64,000 bases of DNA from Symbiodinium kawagutii (Eukaryota; Sar; Dinophyceae; Suessiales; Symbiodiniaceae). Position 1 is the first letter of the stretch; every line of letters begins with the position of its first letter. A program made the translations under genes and the position numbers. This document shows, in pieces, positions 58,044-64,000 of this stretch. The stretch spans positions 357,928 through 421,927 of the forward strand of contig VSDK01010616.1 in assembly GCA_009767595.1 (NCBI GenBank), in the 5' to 3' direction. The notes under the pieces are model-generated. The model worked only from the letters and a program-made list of their open reading frames with translations, did no database searches and had not been told where the DNA came from.

Positions 58044-58470
58044 TGCCAACACTAGTGACATCAACCAAAGCGAGCTGCTGGAATTGGATCAAGTCAGCCG
58101 CTCAGCTAGGCTATATTGACCCATGATCCACATTGATCCACCATAACTAATGTTAACCAGGATTAATAAACCCCAGGTTGATTATTTCAGGGGGCTACCA
58201 TTTTAAAGCGAAACCAGGGCTTTGAGGAGATACCCCCTATTCATCAACCAGGCGTCTTTTAGACCTGGGTTAACATTAACCACTTTGCACCATTTCGCAC
58301 CGCTTCACCAGTCCCTCCGTTGTCCTGCATCATCCGCTGACGCGCCATCCGCCGACGCACAGTTCCTCGCCACCTTGGCAGCTGTCTCTGATGCCATCTT
58401 AGTGGCCTCGCGTCGCGTCGCGTGGGCACAACCAGGGAAGGCAATGGATCCCCCAAATGCTCCATGTATG
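58044..58470 (+). CDS. two candidate exons
   Basis: Exon 58044-58109, after CCGGTCATCCAG, reads ANTSDINQSELLELDQVSRS and meets GCTATATTGACCC, a family C-like terminus with a GC donor. Exon 58312-58470 (53 codons), between CGCTTCACCAG and GTAAACG, reads SSADAPSADAQFLATLAAVS and DAILVASRRVAWAQPGKAM. The phases do not join. The second exon is also open on the minus strand. Confidence 0.4.
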
Positions 58471-58487
58471 GTAAACGTATATGTATT

Positions 58488-58552
58488 GATAGATCGATGG
58501 ATAGATAGGTAGATAGATAGATAGATAGACAGATAGATAGATAGATAGATAC
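58488..58552. repeat. GATA tetranucleotide microsatellite
   Basis: AGATAGATAGATAGATAG with a few interruptions, about 15 units. Confidence 0.9.
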
Positions 58553-58979
58553 ATATACATTTGCTTATAAAATGACCACGCTACGCATGTAAAACTATGT
58601 AAATATACAGGATACATGGAGCATATGGGCAGTGGATAATAGTAATCATACTACGTGGGTAGCCATACTATATTCATCTGCCATGATGCTTGCTCCTGAT
58701 GGTTGATGTTCATCTTGCTTCGAGCACTGCCATGGGGTTGAACCCCTGTGGAGGAACTGCAGCAGCAATGTAAAACCATCGGACCAGTTCACCAATGACC
58801 AGTGTTAGGCCACCACTGAGGTGGTGAGAATCACCACCAATGAGTTTTTTTGATCAAGTGCTTCGCACACCTTTGTTGTCGAAGGATGTCGAGGGAAGGC
58901 GAACTCACCTAAGCTTTGAGTACAGGTTGCCCACCTAAGCGGCTTGCCCAGCCAACTTGTCGGCTTATTGGGTGCTTAC

Positions 58980-59104
58980 CCACCGGCTCCCCCAACGCGG
59001 AAACGCCGCTGCTTCGCCACGGCCCGGTGCTTCGCCTCAGAATGTCCAATGCCGATGGCCAGAGCTGCTTGGGCCGCAGCCTCGCCTCGAGCCGCATGGT
59101 GAAG
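58980..59104 (-). CDS. probable exon, Ala-rich
   Basis: AGCTTCACATAG, then HHAARGEAAAQAALAIGIGH and SEAKHRAVAKQRRFRVGG, then GG before GTAAGC. Very strong rhythm. A plus frame (SNADGQSCLGRSLASSRM before GTGAAG) is a real alternative. It borders the minisatellite. Confidence 0.45.
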
Positions 59105-59125
59105 CTATGTGAAGCTGATACAAGT

Positions 59126-61010
59126 CATGGTGATCTATGATGATGATTTATGATGGTGATCTATGATGATGATTTATGATGGTGATCTAAGATTGTGATC
59201 TATGATGGTGATTTATGATGGTGATCTATGATGGTGATTTATGATGGTGATCTAAGATGGTGACCTATGATGGTGATCTAAGATGGTGATCTATGATGGT
59301 GATCTATGATGGTGATCTATTATGATGATTTATGATGGTGATCTAAGATGGTGACCTATGATGGTGATCTAAGATGGTGATCTATGATGGTGATCTATGA
59401 TGGTGATCTATTATGATGATTTATGATGGTGATCTAAGATGGTGACCTATGATGGTGATCTAAGATGGTGATCTATGATGGTGATCTATGATGGTGATCT
59501 ATTATGATGATTTATGATGGTGATCTAAGATGGTGACCTATGATGGTGATCTAAGATGGTGATCTATGATGGTGATCTATGATGGTGATCTATTATGATG
59601 ATTTATGATGGTGATCTAAGATGGTGACCTATGATGGTGATCTAAGATGGTGATCTATGATGGTGATCTATGATGGTGATCTATTATGATGATTTATGAT
59701 GGTGATCTAAGATGGTGACCTATGATGGTGATCTAAGATGGTGATCTATGATGGTGATCTATGATGGTGATCTATTATGATGATTTATGATGGTGATCTA
59801 AGATGGTGACCTATGATGGTGATCTAAGATGGTGATCTATGATGGTGATCTATGATGGTGATCTATTATGATGATTTATGATGGTGATCTAAGATGGTGA
59901 CCTATGATGGTGATCTAAGATGGTGATCTATGATGGTGATCTATGATGGTGATCTATTATGATGATTTATGATGGTGATCTAAGATGGTGACCTATGATG
60001 GTGATCTAAGATGGTGATCTATGATGGTGATCTATGATGGTGATCTATTATGATGATTTATGATGGTGATCTAAGATGGTGACCTATGATGGTGATCTAA
60101 GATGGTGATCTATGATGGTGATCTATGATGGTGATCTATTATGATGATTTATGATGGTGATCTAAGATGGTGACCTATGATGGTGATCTAAGATGGTGAT
60201 CTATGATGGTGATCTATGATGGTGATCTATTATGATGATTTATGATGGTGATCTAAGATGGTGACCTATGATGGTGATCTAAGATGGTGATCTATGATGG
60301 TGATCTATGATGGTGATCTATTATGATGATTTATGATGGTGATCTAAGATGGTGACCTATGATGGTGATCTAAGATGGTGATCTATGATGGTGATCTATG
60401 ATGGTGATCTATTATGATGATTTATGATGGTGATCTAAGATGGTGACCTATGATGGTGATCTAAGATGGTGATCTATGATGGTGATCTATGATGGTGATC
60501 TATTATGATGATTTATGATGGTGATCTAAGATGGTGACCTATGATGGTGATCTAAGATGGTGATCTATGATGGTGATCTATGATGGTGATCTATTATGAT
60601 GATTTATGATGGTGATCTAAGATGGTGACCTATGATGGTGATCTAAGATGGTGATCTATGATGGTGATCTATGATGGTGATCTATTATGATGATTTATGA
60701 TGGTGATCTAAGATGGTGACCTATGATGGTGATCTAAGATGGTGATCTATGATGGTGATCTATGATGGTGATCTATTATGATGATTTATGATGGTGATCT
60801 AAGATGGTGACCTATGATGGTGATCTAAGATGGTGATCTATGATGGTGATCTATGATGGTGATCTATTATGATGATTTATGATGGTGATCTAAGATGGTG
60901 ACCTATGATGGTGATCTAAGATGGTGATCTATGATGGTGATCTATGATGGTGATCTAAGATGGTGATCTATGATGGTGATTTATGATGGTGATCTATGAT
61001 GGTGATCTAT
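59126..61010. repeat. 13-bp minisatellite with 91-bp higher-order period
   Basis: 145 uninterrupted 13-bp units (GATGGTGATCTAT and close variants such as GATGGTGATCTAA, GATGGTGACCTAT, TATGATGATTTAT) fill 1,885 bp. From 59321 seven units repeat as a block of 91 bp, 18 times to 60958, with no difference I can see except at the end of the last block. The first 15 and last 4 units are irregular. Stops occur in all frames. The top strand is almost free of C. Confidence 0.97.
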
Positions 61011-61337
61011 AATTGTTCATAATAGCTAATTGGTGAAGCTGGTATTAGCAAGCCGAAAATGGTGATCTATATTGGTTAATAGCCTGGCTGATTTAGTAGT
61101 GATGGATAAGGATGGTACGTTACATCATGGTCAAAGGCAATCTATCCTTGCGATGCATGGCAAATGTGATGGTTTCGGATGATGGTGAATTGTGACAGTT
61201 AACAAGCTGGTGTTGATGATCTATCATGGCTAATGATGGCTATCAAGCTATGCTTGATGCCAAGTTGATGGGTCATGACAGATGATGGGTGACATTGAGC
61301 ATGGACAAAGAGAAGAGCTAGACTTAACTGATCTGAA

Positions 61338-61428
61338 TGGTTGTTTTTACCCTATGAACAAACAAATTTCGTTCACCAAACTAGCATTTGTCAATTTTAG
61401 GAAAATGAAAAATGATTGAAACCACCAC
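61338..61428 (+). mobile_element. family B element
   Basis: TGGTTGTTTTTACCCTATGA to ATGATTGAAACCACCAC. A further right end (TAATTTGAAACCACCAACCAG) is at about 61520-61541. Confidence 0.6.
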
Positions 61429-61541
61429 GGTTCCTTCTCCCTTGACGCTCCCCCAGGTTTGAAACCAACAACCACCCTTTTGCGGACCCCTTTCAAGTGC
61501 ACCTGAGAAGACCTGGTCCTAATTTGAAACCACCAACCAGA

Positions 61542-62110
61542 AATGATTTTAATGTTTGCCAAAGGTTATAAAAATAATGGTGGATGACAGCTAATCATAC
61601 TGAATTGGCAGCTAACTGATAGTTAATGATGGCTGATGGATAGTGACGGTTGTTTGTTGCTTAATGGTGGCTAATCACTGGTTATCGATGGTTGATTGAT
61701 GATGAATAATGATGTATGGTGCCTGATCAATGAAAACAATAATAGTAATAATAGTGGTAAATCACTATTACTATAGTCCTTTACAATAATTTGTGGATTT
61801 TCATGGTAGTTTAATATAACCATCAAGATTGATTACTGATAATCCACAATGATGCTGCGATTTTTCTTCGTGGCCCAGCCCTGGTCCAGCGAATGTGCGA
61901 CACCCACGTTATGTCTATGCTCACTGTATGCATTCGTAAAAAAGTAAATAAATAAATAAATAAATATATATATATATATGTATGATATGCAGTATATGCA
62001 TGCATATGTGTATACTTCAAAGGTTCATAGGATTGTGTATGCGCAACAATACACTAAGACTCAGAATCCATAGAACTATACATAACATCAGTAATGAAAA
62101 AGCAACAGAC
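61542..62110. other. non-coding stretch
   Basis: TGATGG-rich, AT-rich DNA with an AAATA and TA run at 61944-61979. No exon is seen. Confidence 0.4.
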
Positions 62111-62818
62111 TAGTGGCCTTGGCCTTGGGAATGCTTCTCTCAGTGATTTTGTGGCCGCTAGGTGGAATGGATCGACACCATTGGATCTCCTTTCTCGCCG
62201 CTCCCGCGACACCGCCTGCTTGCTCCGCCACAAAGCAGGGTAAACTGCCTGCTAGGATTGCCTGCCGGCAACGTGCCTTCCAAGTGGTCCCCCCTGGCTA
62301 GGCCCTAGCACCTCGTGTGGGAAGGCTTCTCAGAAAATGATGCCGTTGAAAATATCTAAACACGGGGTTTCTCAAAATAGGGTACGCCTGGAATCAACCC
62401 TTGATCATCCGAAACGAACTAGTTGGGGATGATTTGGGTACCTCCATATCTAAAAACCACTACATTACATGTTGGGGTGGAAGTTCAGCGGCAACATCAC
62501 TCACCTTCCCTCCCATACCAAAAACAAGCCCATTTGGCGCCTCTGCTGCTGCCACCTGAACCCCGTCATTTCAGAGCGGTCAACAATAGTCTCAGTGATG
62601 GTGAATGATATGCTGGTACATGGTGTTCATGATGCTGGATAATGGTTCTACTGATGCTTGATAATAGTCGAAATGTATGGGTATTGGTTGATTTGTTTGG
62701 TATAGAAATAGTTTCGCTGGTGATTTTACTGCCGCGCACCACTGACAAGGTCGAAATGCTGGATCGCAATCTCCTGGGAAACTCCGATAGAATGATTCAC
62801 TCGCCAGGAGATCATGTG
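62111..62818 (-). CDS. three phase-matched exons, unknown protein
   Basis: Exon 62730-62818, after GTTTACGGACAG, reads HDLLASESFYRSFPGDCDPA and FRPCQWCAA before GTAAAAT. Exon 62505-62555, after GACGGGGTTCAG, reads VAAAEAPNGLVFGMGGK before GTGAGTG. Exon 62111-62248, after AATCCTAGCAG, reads RSNGVDPFHLAATKSLREAF before GTCTGT. All joins are phase 0. The intron 62249-62504 holds a family A element. On the plus strand 62162-62239 reads NGSTPLDLLSRRSRDTACLL, ankyrin-like, so the strand of the last exon is not settled. Confidence 0.58.
62363..62460 (+). mobile_element. family A element inside an intron
   Basis: GGGGTTTCTCAAAATAGGG to TACCTCCATATCTAAAAACCAC, occupying the intron between the exons at 62505-62555 and 62111-62248. 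Confidence 0.6.
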
Positions 62819-63186
62819 CTGTCCGTAAACGGTCTGCCATACCCCTTCCCAATAAGAAAAGAAACAAAAACCTAACAAGCTGACAACCTCGTGAAATTGA
62901 GATCATTGGATGATCTTATTTCTTCATGGCATCCACTTCAATTCTCGAGATGGAACAATTTGAAAGCATGAACGGTGTCGGAATCCCCAAGAATTTGGTA
63001 TCACTGTTGGATCGCAATCAGTTGTGGATTGGTTGGCTGGCGACTCCACTGCTGGTTGGTTGGTTAATCATTAATAGCCAGCCAACAACCATCAATAACC
63101 AAGCAACCAATAGCCATCAATGAGCAAGCCATCAATTTGTGCATCGGTTGGTTGGTTACTGGTTGGTTAGTAACAAATTGATGGCT

Positions 63187-63335
63187 TATTGATCCACAAT
63201 TATGTAACAAATTTGATAGCCATGTTGAGAAATCAATTTTGGACTAAATAGCCATGTTGGTTGGTTACTGTAAATTGATAGCCATGTTTTAGTAATTGAT
63301 AGCCATGTTGGTTGGTTACTGTTATTACTACTACC
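63187..63335 (+). repeat. short diverged tandem repeat
   Basis: TTGATAGCCATGTTGGTTGG and related units recur four times with variable spacing. Confidence 0.6.
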
Positions 63336-63382
63336 CCTATTGCTGGTGAATGTTGCGCTTGCCATCACCCGCGGGTCCAGAC

Positions 63383-63486
63383 CTCGCCAGCACACATGGA
63401 AGCTTCCCGTGCACTGGCACCAAATGCCACAGCGGCCTCCGCCAGGCGCCAGCGGTTTCGACGAGATGTTGTGGGCGATGATGTGA
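63383..63486 (-). CDS. probable internal exon
   Basis: AATAAACCATAG, then 34 codons with RRNRWRLAEAAVAFGASARE and ASMCAGE, then GTCTGG. Strong rhythm. Probably an upstream exon of the gene at 62.1-62.8 kb. The plus reading (MEASRALAPNATAASARRQ) is an alternative. Confidence 0.45.
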
Positions 63487-64000
63487 CTATGGTTTATTGC
63501 TCAGTTATAGGTGATTTCTTTTGACAATAATTGATATATATATATATATATATTAGATATATGAAATGGTTATGAGAGATTAGATCAAGGTTAGTATAGA
63601 TTAACTATGTGAGTTTTGAGATCAGATCATGGTTATTATTGTGATTAGTCTTTATCAACTAGGGAAGCAGGCTATTCAACTAATAGACTAGTAACAGTAG
63701 TAAGAACTGAAAACCAACAAAAGGACTAATAATGGGAAATAGAACCATAGAGTTTATGGTACGTGTGGTTCAATTCTATAATGGTTATAATGATCAAATA
63801 AGTAATTATCTATAGTGGATACTTTCAAAACATCTGACCCGCGGGTGGAGGTCCAGAAACCTACTGGTCGGGGGCTGATACTGGGGGTTGATACTGGGGG
63901 TTGATACTGGGGGGAAAGAACAGTCTGATTCTAATTCCGGGTCTGAAACCCACATTGGAAGAGCACTCAATTGCCACTCGAAAGACTGAGATCAACGAAT
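63487..64000. other. non-coding stretch with small tandem repeats
   Basis: A TA run at 63533-63552 and three copies of a 15-bp unit (TTGATACTGGGGG) at 63868-63912. No exon is seen. Confidence 0.5.

Noticed and set aside
59126..61010. CRISPR array
   Set aside because: Repeats are contiguous 13-mers without spacers, and the context is a eukaryotic intron-rich genome.
62926..63123. Plus ORF beginning MASTSILEMEQFESMNG
   Set aside because: Attractive start and a GT after GIPKNL, but it lies amid minus exons of the 62-63.5 kb gene and its second half is GGTTGGTT repeat. Not supported enough to list.
1..64000. rRNA, tRNA, spliced-leader relics, retrotransposon or transposase genes
   Set aside because: I looked for cloverleaf-type boxes, the TTTTGGCTCAAG leader tail, and long reverse-transcriptase or transposase frames and saw none. 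Weak or broken copies could escape reading by eye.

Overview
The window looks like one nuclear segment of an intron-dense protist, most probably a dinoflagellate (Suessiales-like). The reasons are: coding pieces of about 30-260 nt that are GC-richer than the DNA around them; introns of roughly 45 to over 1,000 nt; mostly GT-AG borders with some candidate GC and GA donors; and many copies of short terminal-inverted-repeat elements in the introns, at least one of which is exactly an intron (an introner). This assignment is an inference. I see no rRNA, tRNA, spliced-leader relic, bacterial operon structure or long intact ORF. The longest ORFs are low-complexity AACC or AACCC repeats.

Genes had to be read exon by exon from splice borders, purine-N-pyrimidine codon rhythm and phase agreement between neighbours. 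The best chains are: (+) 1996-2257; (-) 27805-28154; (-) 32338-33268; (+) 34054-35592; (-) 38242-44213, about 15 exons, probably reaching 46405; (+) 47841-48903; (+) 50031-51422; (-) 53386-53872; (-) 62111-62818. Many isolated exons are listed at lower confidence. Exons often stay open on both strands, so the strand is a judgement. Apart from an ankyrin-like motif near 55.2 kb I recognise no domain, so no gene symbols are given.

Layout: a short minus gene (0.4-0.9 kb); scattered plus exons (2-14 kb); minus exons (15-33.3 kb); a plus gene (34-38 kb) converging on a large minus gene (38.2-46.4 kb); plus genes (47.8-51.4 kb); mixed exons (53-59 kb); a 1.9-kb perfect 13-bp minisatellite with a 91-bp higher-order period (59126-61010); and a minus gene (62.1-63.5 kb). 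Two assembly gaps lie at 5563-5612 and 31435-31500.

Three families of 85-130-bp elements fill the introns. Family A has GGTGGTTTCTC termini, family B GGTTGGTGGTT termini and family C TGGCTATGGGTCAA termini. Their ends carry ready-made GT and AG splice dinucleotides, and the family B copy at 2055-2158 makes up a complete intron. This splice-competent mobile intron system is the most interesting content of the window.
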